Positions 16,481 to 25,454 of a DNA stretch of 64,000 bases are shown here, piece by piece. Under the pieces are notes generated by a model. It ran no database searches. It worked only from the letters and a program-made list of their open reading frames with translations, and was not told the DNA's origin. The stretch is taken from assembly GCA_026014465.1 (NCBI GenBank), contig JAOZID010000010.1, positions 62,001-126,000 of the forward strand, given 5' to 3'. Numbering within the stretch: position 1 is the first letter of the stretch; the number at the start of each line of letters is the position of its first letter. A program made the position numbers and the translations under genes. The stretch comes from Candidatus Bathyarchaeota archaeon (GTDB lineage Archaea > Thermoproteota > Bathyarchaeia > Bathyarchaeales > Bathycorpusculaceae).

Positions 16481-16667
16481 GTCTGACTCATACAGGTCAT
16501 CTCTTAAAAACGTAGCCGCCTAAACCTGCTCTTTTGTGTGTGTAATAGTGTATTATTGAGCACAAAATCAAATAAGCCTCTTTTGGCGTACTAATTTCAT
16601 ATTCTAAATTCATAAAACCAAAAAACGTGGGCAACCAAGAGGAATCAAGTGAAGAGGTTAAAAGTGT

Positions 16668-16820
16668 ATGGGAAAAATCCGACTCCAGGTCACCATAAGG
16701 GACGACATAGTTCGTTGGATGGACAAAAACGTTGAATCCCGCAAGTTCGCGTCGCGTAGCCACGCCATCGAATACTCGGTTATGCAGATGATAAAACAAG
16801 AAAAAACCTTGTCGACTTAA
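16668..16820 (+). CDS. ribbon-helix-helix protein (50 aa)
   Basis: A 50-residue frame with the ribbon-helix-helix pattern: a basic beta strand (KIRLQVTIRDD), a first helix (IVRWMDKNVES), a turn (KFASRS) and a second helix (HAIEYSVMQMIKQE). It would dimerise and bind DNA in the major groove like CopG or Arc. GAGG lies about 11 bases before the ATG. No toxin-like partner is adjacent on the same strand. It was found by direct reading and overlaps only meaningless frames on the other strand. Confidence 0.75.
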   Translation: MGKIRLQVTIRDDIVRWMDKNVESRKFASRSHAIEYSVMQMIKQEKTLST

Positions 16821-16890
16821 ACGTAGCCAACCCTGGTGCCGTTAAACCCGTTTCTTGTTTTTTCAGTGGGAGCAATGCTTAGCTGGCTGG

Positions 16891-17133
16891 TTATGGCTCC
16901 GCTGTTTCACAAGCTTTTTCAAATTCTTCGGGCGACATGATATCCGCGTTAGCAAGTCTTTGACAAAAACTATCCCGCGCACAAGGTTCACTAATATACG
17001 AACGATAAACCGCCGTAAGAAGATAAACCGCCATACCCAAAGACATCGGCTTTTTAGCCATCGCCTCTAACTCTTTGGAAACCAAAACTAAATCATCATA
17101 AACTGCATCAGGCAAACTAACCGTTTTAACCAT
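16891..17133 (-). CDS. small regulator or antitoxin-like protein
   Basis: An 80-residue protein beginning VKTVSLPDAVYDDLVLVSKELEAMA, which resembles the strand-helix start of ribbon-helix-helix antitoxins (VapB/AbrB-associated type). The centre holds a hydrophobic helix (LGMAVYLLTAVYRSYI) and the end is acidic (MSPEEFEKACETAE). ATG 17133 is preferred; GTG 17142 is also in frame. No partner toxin lies next to it. I regard DNA binding as likely but not shown. Confidence 0.6.
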   Translation of the reverse strand: MVKTVSLPDAVYDDLVLVSKELEAMAKKPMSLGMAVYLLTAVYRSYISEPCARDSFCQRLANADIMSPEEFEKACETAEP

Positions 17134-17204
17134 AACCAACACTTCCTATACCTAACAGTTAGGCTGTAGAAGCTTAAACGGTTTACTGGGTCTACAAAGA
17201 TGCA

Positions 17205-17221
17205 AAGAAGAAAAGAAAAAG
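17205..17221 (-). terminator. poly-T (minus strand) after the VPEY protein gene
   Basis: An A-rich stretch on the plus strand gives several T runs on the minus strand starting four bases after the stop at 17225, suitable as an archaeal terminator. Confidence 0.45.
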
Positions 17222-17224
17222 AGG

Positions 17225-18577
17225 TTAGTTTTTGTTCTCGCCGTTTTTGTATAGGCGAGAGACGTTTTTGCGGTTTTTGAACACGAGCAGGGCGGCAAAG
17301 CAAATGGCAACTGATGCCAATCCGCCAAAGTAGTATTCGGGAACCACCAGTAAGTGACCGCTGTTTCCTACAGTGCCCGTGGCTGCTGTGCTTGCTTTGT
17401 AACACGAATCACCCATGAATTCTGCTTTCATCGCGTACAAGCCGTTTTCTATCTCTTCAGGCACATCACAAACAAACAGGTACACACCGTCAGGACCTGT
17501 CTGGAACCCCCCAATTTTAATCCACTCAGCGCCGTCAAAGTAGCTAATTATTACGGTTTTGCTTGGGACGGGTGCGCCGTTGCTGGTTAGTTTGCCTGTT
17601 ATGTTCGTGGTGTTGGAGCCTGTTTTGTCTACTGTTTCGGGGTTGCAGTAAATTGTTAGTTCTGTGGGTGCTAAGGTGCCTGGTTTGAAGGTGGCGGTTA
17701 TGGTTCCGGAGCCTTTGATGGTTGCTGTGGTGCTGGTTGATGTTTTGTCGTCTACGTGTATGTTGCCTTTGGTTTTCCACTCTTTGAAAACGTAGCCGTC
17801 GTTGGCAGTAGCCATGATTGGGATTTGTGCTCCATCTTCGTACATGCCTGTCTCTGAGGGCGTGACTACGCCGCCTCCAACTGGGCTTGCAGCAAAGCTT
17901 ACTTCATACTTGCTCACAGTAGCCGTGGCGTATTGCGCAGTGATTGTGCCTGGGAATTTGACTTTGAAGCTGTTGCCTTGCAGGTTTTGGTCCATTCCTT
18001 GGGTGGCACTCCAGAGGTAGGAGGTTTCAGGCGCTGAGGACGACGCGATGGGGCTTTCAAAGCGGTAGGATAGGTAGCTGCCGCTGTTAATCCAGCCTGT
18101 GGTGTAGGGCAACTGTGAACCCCGTACTTTTTGGTCGTTTACAGTAACTACGGGGCTGGAGGTGTCTTTCTTTACCTGGTTTGATGTGTCAAAGTGGACT
18201 TTTACTTGGTGCGTGTATGTCCAAACGTAAGTGTCAGAGCCGCCCCATTTGGGTGCAGTGCCGCTCCATACTACATCGCTTGAGTACCAACGCTCAGATT
18301 TTGAAGCATCCAACACGTTACCTGGCTCAACCGACCATTCAGTACTGCCCCACATCATCAACGTGTGCGGCTCAGAACTAAGCGTATACGTCCGGGACCG
18401 CAACAACAAATCACAATAATGCAGCGTAGGCGGATTAGGATCTCCCCCACCCACCACATCATAACTGACAGTCAAATTATACGTCAAAGACGCCTGACCC
18501 TGAGGCACCAAAGACATCATCATGAAACCCGCTAAAACCGCGGTCATAATTATCAGGAGCTTGGATTTTTTCATCAT
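17225..18577 (-). CDS. secreted surface protein with a VPEY C-terminal tail
   Basis: A 450-residue protein with a signal peptide (about 1-29, ending GQASL), an N-terminal beta-rich region, an InlB-like 'bacterial repeat' near residues 225-300 (AASPVGGGVVTPSETGMYEDGA then GYVFKEWKTKG), and an Ig-like domain about 305-400 homologous to one in the protein at 19721. The C-terminus is VVPEYYFGG, a hydrophobic helix, then a basic tail (KNRKN). This tripartite end is shared with three other proteins in the window and looks like a membrane anchor or sorting signal. It is probably displayed on the cell surface. No enzyme motif is seen. ATG 18577 is preceded by GGGATG. Confidence 0.85.
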   Translation of the reverse strand: MMKKSKLLIIMTAVLAGFMMMSLVPQGQASLTYNLTVSYDVVGGGDPNPPTLHYCDLLLRSRTYTLSSEPHTLMMWGSTEWSVEPGNVLDASKSERWYSSDVVWSGTAPKWGGSDTYVWTYTHQVKVHFDTSNQVKKDTSSPVVTVNDQKVRGSQLPYTTGWINSGSYLSYRFESPIASSSAPETSYLWSATQGMDQNLQGNSFKVKFPGTITAQYATATVSKYEVSFAASPVGGGVVTPSETGMYEDGAQIPIMATANDGYVFKEWKTKGNIHVDDKTSTSTTATIKGSGTITATFKPGTLAPTELTIYCNPETVDKTGSNTTNITGKLTSNGAPVPSKTVIISYFDGAEWIKIGGFQTGPDGVYLFVCDVPEEIENGLYAMKAEFMGDSCYKASTAATGTVGNSGHLLVVPEYYFGGLASVAICFAALLVFKNRKNVSRLYKNGENKN

Positions 18578-18783
18578 ACTTCATCCCTTTCTGGATTCAT
18601 GTTTATGCATACACAAGATAGTCTCCTTTTATAGCAAAACTCTCACAACCCCAATATATCAAAAACCGGCATGTACGCCCCTGGCAACATGCAAATCCGC
18701 TTCTCTCCAAGGCTTTCTTGCTGCCTGAATTTCAAAAACGCCCTGCACTGGGCTACAGTAAAATCTGATGCGTGGCTGCACAG

Positions 18784-19311
18784 TTATTTGGTGAGGTTTT
18801 TTTGGTGGAAGGCTTTTTGGATGGTTCGTGCGGATAGGTTGTGTTTGTGGGCGGTTTTTCGCAGTGAAGTTAGTAGGCGCAGGTAGTTTTGGGTGGTGAA
18901 CAGGTTTTGGGGTGGGTTGCCTAGGAGGGCTTGCCAGGCTGGGGCGTCGAAGATGCCGTAGTTTTGGGGGTCAAAAAAGGTTAGTATGACACTTGCCATT
19001 ACGGGGCTTACTCCATCAAGGGTGGTGAGGCTGTTTATGCGGTAGGCGTCTTGGGTGCCCACAACGTTAAAGACCTGACCCGTGATGCGGGCAACTTCTG
19101 CTTCGTCATTTTTGGCTACTGCCTCCAAAACCCGCTGCTTCTTTGAATTTTCCCCAAGTTTCCACTCCACCACCTGCACCAAGTCTTCCCGCGTCAACGC
19201 CTTGTTCTTGCGAAACTTTGCACCCAACGCCTGCTCCTTTTGCACCAGCCACCCATTAGCCTTATCATACTTCCTACTCCACTTCAAAAGCTCCGCCTTA
19301 TCAACCATCAA
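18784..19311 (-). CDS. uncharacterised protein with a helix-hairpin-helix-like segment
   Basis: A 175-residue protein. The N-terminal half is helical and charged (WSRKYDKANGW, EDLVQVVEWKLG). Residues about 92-125 read LTTLDGVSPVMASVILTFFDPQNYGIFDAPAW, which resembles the helix-hairpin-helix and following Asp region of HhH-GPD DNA glycosylases, but the iron-sulfur or lysine motifs are absent. It may bind DNA or a nucleotide. Proteins of this pattern occur in bacteria and archaea as hypothetical proteins. ATG start. Confidence in a real gene is high; confidence in function is low. Confidence 0.75.
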   Translation of the reverse strand: MMVDKAELLKWSRKYDKANGWLVQKEQALGAKFRKNKALTREDLVQVVEWKLGENSKKQRVLEAVAKNDEAEVARITGQVFNVVGTQDAYRINSLTTLDGVSPVMASVILTFFDPQNYGIFDAPAWQALLGNPPQNLFTTQNYLRLLTSLRKTAHKHNLSARTIQKAFHQKNLTK

Positions 19312-19720
19312 GCCTCACCAAACACACAAACTGCTATACCTTGCAGCCTTCAAACCAAAAAGGTTTCCCCCAAAACCCACAAAACACAACCCCCCATTCT
19401 GCCCAAACTCTATCTTTGCGCGCATGTTTTGATGTAGCCTGTTTGTGCATGTTGGGTTTGTTTTGGTTTAGTATGTATTAACATCAAATCAGAAACACAA
19501 AGTTTTTGTGTCAGTTATTCCCACAATGCACTTTGGATGAGGCTTCTAGTGAGAGGAGAACTGTGAGTGGAAAAATTTATCTATACCATTTAAAAGCCGT
19601 GCAGGACGCATCGTCTATGGGCTTTTCGGCTTTGGATACGTGTCTGTTTTCGGAACATTGGTTTTATGCAAAAACGAGTCTCCAGTATGTAGAGAGCGTA
19701 TGCAAACAAGGGTGGTTGAA
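19312..19720. other. intergenic region with promoter
   Basis: About 400 bases between divergent genes. Near 19572-19602 there are AT-rich elements (AATTTATCTATACC and TTTAAAAG) that could be the TATA box for the secreted repeat protein. A plus-strand frame (19506-19727) and an N-terminal extension from 19640 are open but look non-coding. I see no RNA gene or repeat. Confidence 0.4.
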
Positions 19721-21115
19721 ATGTTGAGAAAAAAGTTTAGTTCCACATTATTGATTATATTCTTGGGGGCAGCGGTGCTTTTGTTGCCCACAATCTCTCA
19801 AGTAGCGGCAATACCCGCAGCCACCACCATAAAATTCGCGGCAAACGGGTTAGACACCTTTAGCGGCGGAACCGTATTCACCATAGACGGCACTATACAA
19901 GTTGACTATTGGGATTTATCCTGGCGCACTTTCCAATGGACAGCAGGCAGCACCCACACTATAGCGGCATCTACCCCACTTACGGGCTGGGATAGCACCG
20001 TCTACAGTTTTGATAGCTGGACTAACGGCAACGGCCTAACCAGCGCAGTAGGCATTTTCACTGTTCCAAACGAAGACACAACCGTGACCGCCAATTACGG
20101 TCCTGCAACGGTTGAGGTTAACTTTGCTGCAAGCGGACTTGACACATTCCCCGGAGGCGTTGTGCTCACCGTTGATGGCTTAGGCTACAACTATCACGAT
20201 TTGCCTTCAACTCATTTCATCTGGGAAAAAGGTTCCACCCACACAATAGCGGCATCTACGCCTCTTACTGGCTGGGATGAAGCAATTTACACTTTCGCGG
20301 GTTGGACTAACGGCAACGGCTTAACTGGCGCTACAGGCACATTTACCGTTCCCAATGAAGACACGACCGTAACGGTGCACTATGAAGTTGCAACGGTGCA
20401 AATCGACTTTGCCACGAGCGTGCTAGACACCTTCACGGGCGGCGTTGTACTAACGATTGATGGCTTAGGCTACGACTACTACGATTTGCCCTCAACTCAT
20501 TTCATCTGGGAAAAAGGCTCCACCCACACAATAGCAGTCTCAACACCCCTCACGGGTTGGGATAGCACTGTTTACAGTTTTGATAGCTGGACTAACGGCA
20601 ACGGTCTAACAGGAACCTCTGGAACCTACACCACACCAAACTTCAACACCACCGTAACAGCAAACTACAAAAACACAACCACAACAGAACCCAAAAGCAC
20701 CTCCATCACAATCAACTGCGCTCCCCAAACCGTAAACACAAATCTAACCAACACCACAACCCTCACAGGCACCCTAACCCACGACAGCACCGGCATACCT
20801 GACAAAACCATCCTGCTTAGCTACTCTGACGGCGGAGCATGGACCCCCATAGCCACAACCACAACACAAAGCGACGGCTCCTACACCCACAACTGGCAAG
20901 TCCCCTCAACAATAGCTAACGGCTACTACGTCATAAAAGCAGAATTCACAGGCGACGAAACATACACAGCCAGCACGGCAATAACGGGAACCACAGGCAA
21001 CGGCGCAGACCTGCTCGTAGTCCCAGAGTACACATGGGGTGGCTTAGCAGCACTACTAACATGCTTAGCAGCACTACTGCTCTTCAAAAAACGCGACAGC
21101 CTCCTACACCACTAA
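19721..21115 (+). CDS. secreted three-repeat surface protein with a VPEY tail
   Basis: A 464-residue protein: signal peptide (about 1-31, ending VAAIPA), three tandem repeats of about 95 residues, an Ig-like domain (about 328-430) and the C-terminal VVPEYTWGG-helix-KKR tail. Each repeat runs from a FAA-G-DTF strand through GSTHTIA-STPLTGW and a WTNGNGLT turn to a DTTVTANY-like end, probably a beta sandwich related to InlB-type repeats. Start ATG 19721 follows GGTGG; earlier starts lie before the signal peptide. Likely surface adhesion or S-layer-associated function, which is inference. The repeats are unusually similar at the DNA level. Confidence 0.88.
   Translation: MLRKKFSSTLLIIFLGAAVLLLPTISQVAAIPAATTIKFAANGLDTFSGGTVFTIDGTIQVDYWDLSWRTFQWTAGSTHTIAASTPLTGWDSTVYSFDSWTNGNGLTSAVGIFTVPNEDTTVTANYGPATVEVNFAASGLDTFPGGVVLTVDGLGYNYHDLPSTHFIWEKGSTHTIAASTPLTGWDEAIYTFAGWTNGNGLTGATGTFTVPNEDTTVTVHYEVATVQIDFATSVLDTFTGGVVLTIDGLGYDYYDLPSTHFIWEKGSTHTIAVSTPLTGWDSTVYSFDSWTNGNGLTGTSGTYTTPNFNTTVTANYKNTTTTEPKSTSITINCAPQTVNTNLTNTTTLTGTLTHDSTGIPDKTILLSYSDGGAWTPIATTTTQSDGSYTHNWQVPSTIANGYYVIKAEFTGDETYTASTAITGTTGNGADLLVVPEYTWGGLAALLTCLAALLLFKKRDSLLHH
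19826..20670 (+). repeat. three intragenic repeats of about 285 bp
   Basis: Three consecutive units within the surface-protein gene. Units 1 and 3 share almost identical DNA around the WDSTVYSFDSWTNGNG segment. Units 2 and 3 share almost identical DNA around LPSTHFIWEKGSTHTIA. The mosaic suggests recombination between units. Confidence 0.85.
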
Positions 21116-21442
21116 AACCAAAAAACAACCCCCCATTGCCCGCAACACCCCAACCCCTCTTTCCCTATTTCCCAAAAAATATTCTTGCAGATTTATTTTA
21201 AAACATAAAATTGGCGCCAAATTTTGTTTTTTGTTTGTGTTTTACTGGTCATTTTTGTGGTTTTTGCCATGTTTTGTTTCTTGCTTGTGAGATTGGCGTG
21301 GTTTATGTGAATTCTGGCTATTGCCTGTGTGGTTTTTGCTTGGTTCATGGTTGGCTTCTCCATGATAATATGACGATAACCTTATAGATGCACTTTGAAT
21401 TATTCAAACCAGATTTCACCTAAGAGAAAGGAGAAGAAACAA
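21116..21442. other. intergenic region, promoter side of the propeller protein
   Basis: About 330 bases between two co-directional secreted-protein genes. It contains a perfect 10-bp palindrome TTGGCGCCAA at 21211-21220 in AT-rich flanks, and a weak TATA-like CTTATAG near 21381. I see no gene here. An upstream ATG at 21395 is in frame with the next gene, but GTG 21443 with GAAAGGAG before it is a better start. Confidence 0.4.
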
Positions 21443-23983
21443 GTGAACAAACTGAACAAAAAAACCCTATTTTTGCTTACCGCCGTTTTTTCTTTGGCCA
21501 TATTTTTTTCCTGCATAACGCCTACTGCTAACGCAACAACCTGGACCGCAGAAACCGTAGACCCCATACGCTACACCTCCCAAACACAAACCTCCATAGC
21601 CATAGACTCCAACGACAATCCCCACATAGTCTACCGCGACTACAACAACGGCGACCTAAAATATGCCCACTGGAACGGCACCACATGGGACATAGAAACT
21701 GTTGACTCTACAGGGCAATACGCAAATGACTGCGTAATAGCTCTAGATCCAGATGATAATCCCCACATTGTATACGACGCCGATAGTGGTGGAATTTTGA
21801 AGTACGCTTACTGGAACGGCACCCTTTGGAACCTTGATGAAATAGATGCCGACCCCTACATTAGATACGATTCTTATGATATGGCTGTTGATGCAGAAGG
21901 CAATCCGCATATAAGCTGCTATTGTTCCGCGTATGTTTTTCCACCTGGAATAACTGAGTATGAACTTAGATATGCAACCAAATCTAATTCAACGTGGGTC
22001 ATCCAAACTGTTGATTCCGCAGGTACCGTTGGACAATACACTTCCATAGCCGTTGATTCACTGGGTAACCCCCATGTTAGCTATTACGATGTCACCCATA
22101 GCAACTTGAAATATGCCCGTTTTGATGGAGCAACTTGGCATTTAGAGACGGTAGGGTCACCATTGGGAACCGTGGGACAGTACACATCTTTAGCCTTAGA
22201 CTCAACAGATAACCCCCATGTTGCCTATTATAGCTACCAAGAAGCAGCACAGAAATATGCATACTGGAATGGCTCTGTTTGGGTTACTGAAACAATAGGC
22301 TTGGGAATGAGTTCTGGAAGCATATGTGATATCAAAATCGCTTCTGATGGTAACCCTCATGTAGTATACTACAATAACTCTGCATACAACGGGCTTTCTT
22401 ATGCACACCGAAACAATACCCGTTGGGCTGTGCAAACCCTAAATTTGGGCAGTCATGTATATTCAACTTCCATATCCTTTGAACTAGACTCAAGCGATAT
22501 TCCCCATATAAGCTACATGAACAACGACTTCTTCATAAAGTATGCAACTACAACTGCAACTCCTTCACCAGATGAGGTTTTCGCCGTGACTTTTAGCCAA
22601 ATGGGCGTAAATCCTGACTTTAACGGGTCTGTCTTAGCTGTTGATTGGGTGAATTATACCTTGGCGGATTTGCCAGTAACCCTTAACTGGACTGTAGGTA
22701 GTAGCCACAATTATGAATACTATCCAAATCTTGGCATAGATTCAGGTTCACGTTACTCTTGGTTCAGAACTTCAGGCATGTCAACACAGAGAAGTGGAAC
22801 TTATACTCCTTTTGAAGCGGGAAACGACAGCATCTTGGCATCTTACGGCAAACAATACTACGTTACACTTGATAACGGTGGATACGGAACAACTAGTGGT
22901 GACGGCTGGTACAATGAAGGCGATACAGCGAACATATACATGATTACTCCAGTAGTTCAAGAAAACGAGTATGTTCGACACTCTTTTGCAGGTTGGATCG
23001 GCTCAGGCCCCGGCGCATACACAGGACCCGACTACTTTACTTCAATTACGGTTTATGGCCCCATAACTGAAACAGCTCAATGGAAAACTCAGTACAAGGT
23101 AATCTTCGATACTTCAGGTTTCGATTCTTCTGTTGCAGCCACCGACTTAATCGTTTCATATGTGCCTTCTAGAAGTAACTACACAAGCTATACCCTAAAC
23201 ATAGATATGCCCTGCGAAAGCTGGTTTGATAGTGGCGCCCCAATTAACTACATCTATCAAGACACTGTTTCAAGCACAACTTCAGGCAAACGATTCGAGT
23301 TAGATTTGTCTGTTCCTTCTTCTGTGTCTTCCTTAACGGGGCCAATGACAATAGTTGGATACTACAGACCGCAGTATCAGGTGACTTTTTCGGTGTCGCC
23401 GTCTGTTGGGGGAGCGATTTCTCCTGTGGGGTATAATTCGTGGCGGGATGCTGGGTCTTTGTTGGTGAATGCTACGGTTAATTTGGGTTATGAATTTGGT
23501 TACTGGAGTGTTCTAGGTGATGCTGAAGTGCTTGACTTGGCGGATAATTACACTGCAATTATACGTGGTCCATGCTGGATAACCGCGAATTTTGAAGAGA
23601 ACTCTTCAGCTTGCCCTCTTGCCACCAAAGACGTAACCATAACCTCTAACCCCTCTGGAGACGGCTTCATCAAAGTAGACGGCGAAACCATAACCACGCC
23701 GCGCACTTTCACGTGGAACCTAAACAGCAACCACATCATAGAAGCTCTAAGCCCCGTAAACGTCTCTGACACAACCTACCTCTACACCAACTGGAGCAAC
23801 AACAACACACAAATACACCAAATAACCATCTCCCAACAAACCGAAGACACCATAACCGCAACCTACCAAATCCAAACCCCCTTCGCCGTCCCAGAATACA
23901 CCCTAGGCGCACTGCTTGCCCTCGCAGCCTGCTTCGCCGCACTAGCCACCTACAAACACCACAAAAACCACAACAAAACCTAA
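21443..23983 (+). CDS. secreted predicted seven-bladed propeller protein with InlB-like repeats and a VPEY tail
   Basis: An 846-residue protein. A signal peptide (about 1-32, ending TANA) is followed by seven repeats marked by NPHI/V or PHIS strands and an LKYAHWNGTTW-like strand (about residues 35-380), the pattern of a seven-bladed beta propeller. Then come a beta-rich region, InlB-like repeats (DNGGYGTTSGDGWYNEGD then FAGW; SPSVGGAISPVGYN then GYW), a further sandwich domain (SNPSGDGFIKVDG) and the C-terminal AVPEYTLGALLAL-helix-KHHK tail. GTG 21443 has GAAAGGAG upstream. The protein is presumably cell-surface exposed and may bind glycans or proteins. No catalytic residues are recognised. 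Confidence 0.87.
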   Translation: MNKLNKKTLFLLTAVFSLAIFFSCITPTANATTWTAETVDPIRYTSQTQTSIAIDSNDNPHIVYRDYNNGDLKYAHWNGTTWDIETVDSTGQYANDCVIALDPDDNPHIVYDADSGGILKYAYWNGTLWNLDEIDADPYIRYDSYDMAVDAEGNPHISCYCSAYVFPPGITEYELRYATKSNSTWVIQTVDSAGTVGQYTSIAVDSLGNPHVSYYDVTHSNLKYARFDGATWHLETVGSPLGTVGQYTSLALDSTDNPHVAYYSYQEAAQKYAYWNGSVWVTETIGLGMSSGSICDIKIASDGNPHVVYYNNSAYNGLSYAHRNNTRWAVQTLNLGSHVYSTSISFELDSSDIPHISYMNNDFFIKYATTTATPSPDEVFAVTFSQMGVNPDFNGSVLAVDWVNYTLADLPVTLNWTVGSSHNYEYYPNLGIDSGSRYSWFRTSGMSTQRSGTYTPFEAGNDSILASYGKQYYVTLDNGGYGTTSGDGWYNEGDTANIYMITPVVQENEYVRHSFAGWIGSGPGAYTGPDYFTSITVYGPITETAQWKTQYKVIFDTSGFDSSVAATDLIVSYVPSRSNYTSYTLNIDMPCESWFDSGAPINYIYQDTVSSTTSGKRFELDLSVPSSVSSLTGPMTIVGYYRPQYQVTFSVSPSVGGAISPVGYNSWRDAGSLLVNATVNLGYEFGYWSVLGDAEVLDLADNYTAIIRGPCWITANFEENSSACPLATKDVTITSNPSGDGFIKVDGETITTPRTFTWNLNSNHIIEALSPVNVSDTTYLYTNWSNNNTQIHQITISQQTEDTITATYQIQTPFAVPEYTLGALLALAACFAALATYKHHKNHNKT

Positions 23984-24115
23984 CCCCCACTCTCCTTTCT
24001 CCTTTTTCTTGCTAACCCCACATTTTGCCCCGTCCCACCAAACGCCGCAAAAAATAGCCGCTGCCACACTTGACCTTAACCGTGGACAACAAAAAACACG
24101 CACAACAAGCAGGCT

Positions 24116-24187
24116 CACCAACCTATTTGGATGCAAATATTAATTGTATGCAGAAAGGGGGGAGGGGGTAGGTCAGAAAAGCTTGCC
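24116..24187 (+). repeat. dispersed G-rich repeat, copy 2
   Basis: A full-length copy of about 72 bp between the convergent propeller gene and proA: CACCAACCTATT, 19 bases, TATGCAGAA, then GGGGGG-A-GGGGG, TAGGTCAGAAAAGCTTGCC. Its last 20 bases are also found in copy 3. Confidence 0.85.
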
Positions 24188-24206
24188 TTGAGGTTTTGTT
24201 TTTGGG

Positions 24207-25454
24207 TTATTTTCGGATGTGTCCTCTGCCGAGTATGAAGTATTTGGTGGTGGTTAGGTGTTGGGTGCTCATGGGTCCGCGTGCGTGGAGTTTTTGGGTG
24301 GATATGCCGATTTCTGCGCCTAGTCCGAATTGGTTGCCGTCGGTGAATCGTGTGCTGGAGTTCCAGTAGACGGCGGCGGAGTCGACTTGTTTGATGAATT
24401 TGAGGGCTTTGTCGAAGTCTGTGGTTAGGATGCTTTCGCTGTGTTTGCTGCTGTACTTGTTGATGTGCGTTATAGCTTCGTCTAAGCCTGATACGACTTT
24501 TATGGCGATTATCAAGTCTAAGAATTCGGTGCCCCAATCCTCTTCTGTTGCGGGCTTTATGTCTGGGACGATTTTTTGGGTTTGCTCGTCCCCGCGCACT
24601 TCCACGCCGTTTTCCCGTAGTGCCGCAACTGCTTTGGGCAAGAACTCTGCTGCGATGGCTTGGTCTACAAGGAGTTTTTCAACTGCGTTGCAGGTTCCGG
24701 GGCGTTGGCATTTGGCGTTTATCAGGATGGGTACGGCTTCTTCTTGGTTGGCGTCTTGTGTGACGTAGAGGTGGCAGTTGCCTGTGCCTGTTTCGATGAC
24801 AGGTATATGCGAGGTTTCGACGACGGTTTTGATGAGGTTGGCGCCGCCTCGGGGGATTAGCACGTCAATGTACTGGCGCATCTTCATAAGTTCAGTTGCG
24901 GCTGCGCGGTCAGGCGAAGCAACCACTTGTATAGCGTCTGCAGGCACACCCGTATCCGCCAAGGCTTCACGCAGCACCGTTCCGATGGCAACGTTACTGT
25001 TCAACGCATCTGAGCCACCACGCAAAACCACCGCGTTCCCGCTCTTAATGCAAATGCCCGAAGCATCAGAGGTCACGTCAGGCCTAGACTCATAAATGAC
25101 GCCCACCACGCCCATGGGAACACGCAGCTGCCCAATGATTAAGCCGTTGGGTCGCGTCCACGTTTTTTCGATGGCTCCAACGGGTTCAGGCATAGCGGCG
25201 ACTTCACGCAGGCACTTTGCCATATTCGCGACTTTTTTCTGGTCCAGCGCCAAGCGGTCAAGCAACGCCGCTTTTAGACCTTTTTCCTGTGCGGCTTTTG
25301 CGTCTAGCTGGTTTGCCTCTAAAATCTTGCTGGCGTTAGCTTCTAGGGCGTCTGCCATTTTACACAGGGCGTTGTTTTTGGTTTGCTCGGAGAGTTTTGC
25401 TACCTCGTAGGAGGCGGCGCGTGCTTTTTGGCAAATCTCAAGTACGGTGCTCAT
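24207..25454 (-). CDS. proA: gamma-glutamyl phosphate reductase
   Basis: A 415-residue aldehyde-dehydrogenase-fold enzyme that reduces gamma-glutamyl phosphate to glutamate semialdehyde with NADPH, the second step of proline synthesis. The catalytic cysteine lies in QRPGTCNAVEKLLV (about residue 255). GVIYESRPDVTSDA, LRGGSDALNSN and the C-terminal RGPMSTQHLTTTKY are characteristic. Its ATG overlaps the end of proB by four bases (ATGA), showing a translationally coupled operon. Length is normal. proC is not in the window. Most archaea make proline by other routes, so this pair is probably bacterial in origin. Confidence 0.97.
   Translation of the reverse strand: MSTVLEICQKARAASYEVAKLSEQTKNNALCKMADALEANASKILEANQLDAKAAQEKGLKAALLDRLALDQKKVANMAKCLREVAAMPEPVGAIEKTWTRPNGLIIGQLRVPMGVVGVIYESRPDVTSDASGICIKSGNAVVLRGGSDALNSNVAIGTVLREALADTGVPADAIQVVASPDRAAATELMKMRQYIDVLIPRGGANLIKTVVETSHIPVIETGTGNCHLYVTQDANQEEAVPILINAKCQRPGTCNAVEKLLVDQAIAAEFLPKAVAALRENGVEVRGDEQTQKIVPDIKPATEEDWGTEFLDLIIAIKVVSGLDEAITHINKYSSKHSESILTTDFDKALKFIKQVDSAAVYWNSSTRFTDGNQFGLGAEIGISTQKLHARGPMSTQHLTTTKYFILGRGHIRK

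Noticed and set aside
19506-19727. Plus-strand 73-codon frame before the triple-repeat protein
   Set aside because: It overlaps the promoter region and start of a clear signal-peptide gene and has no domain pattern.
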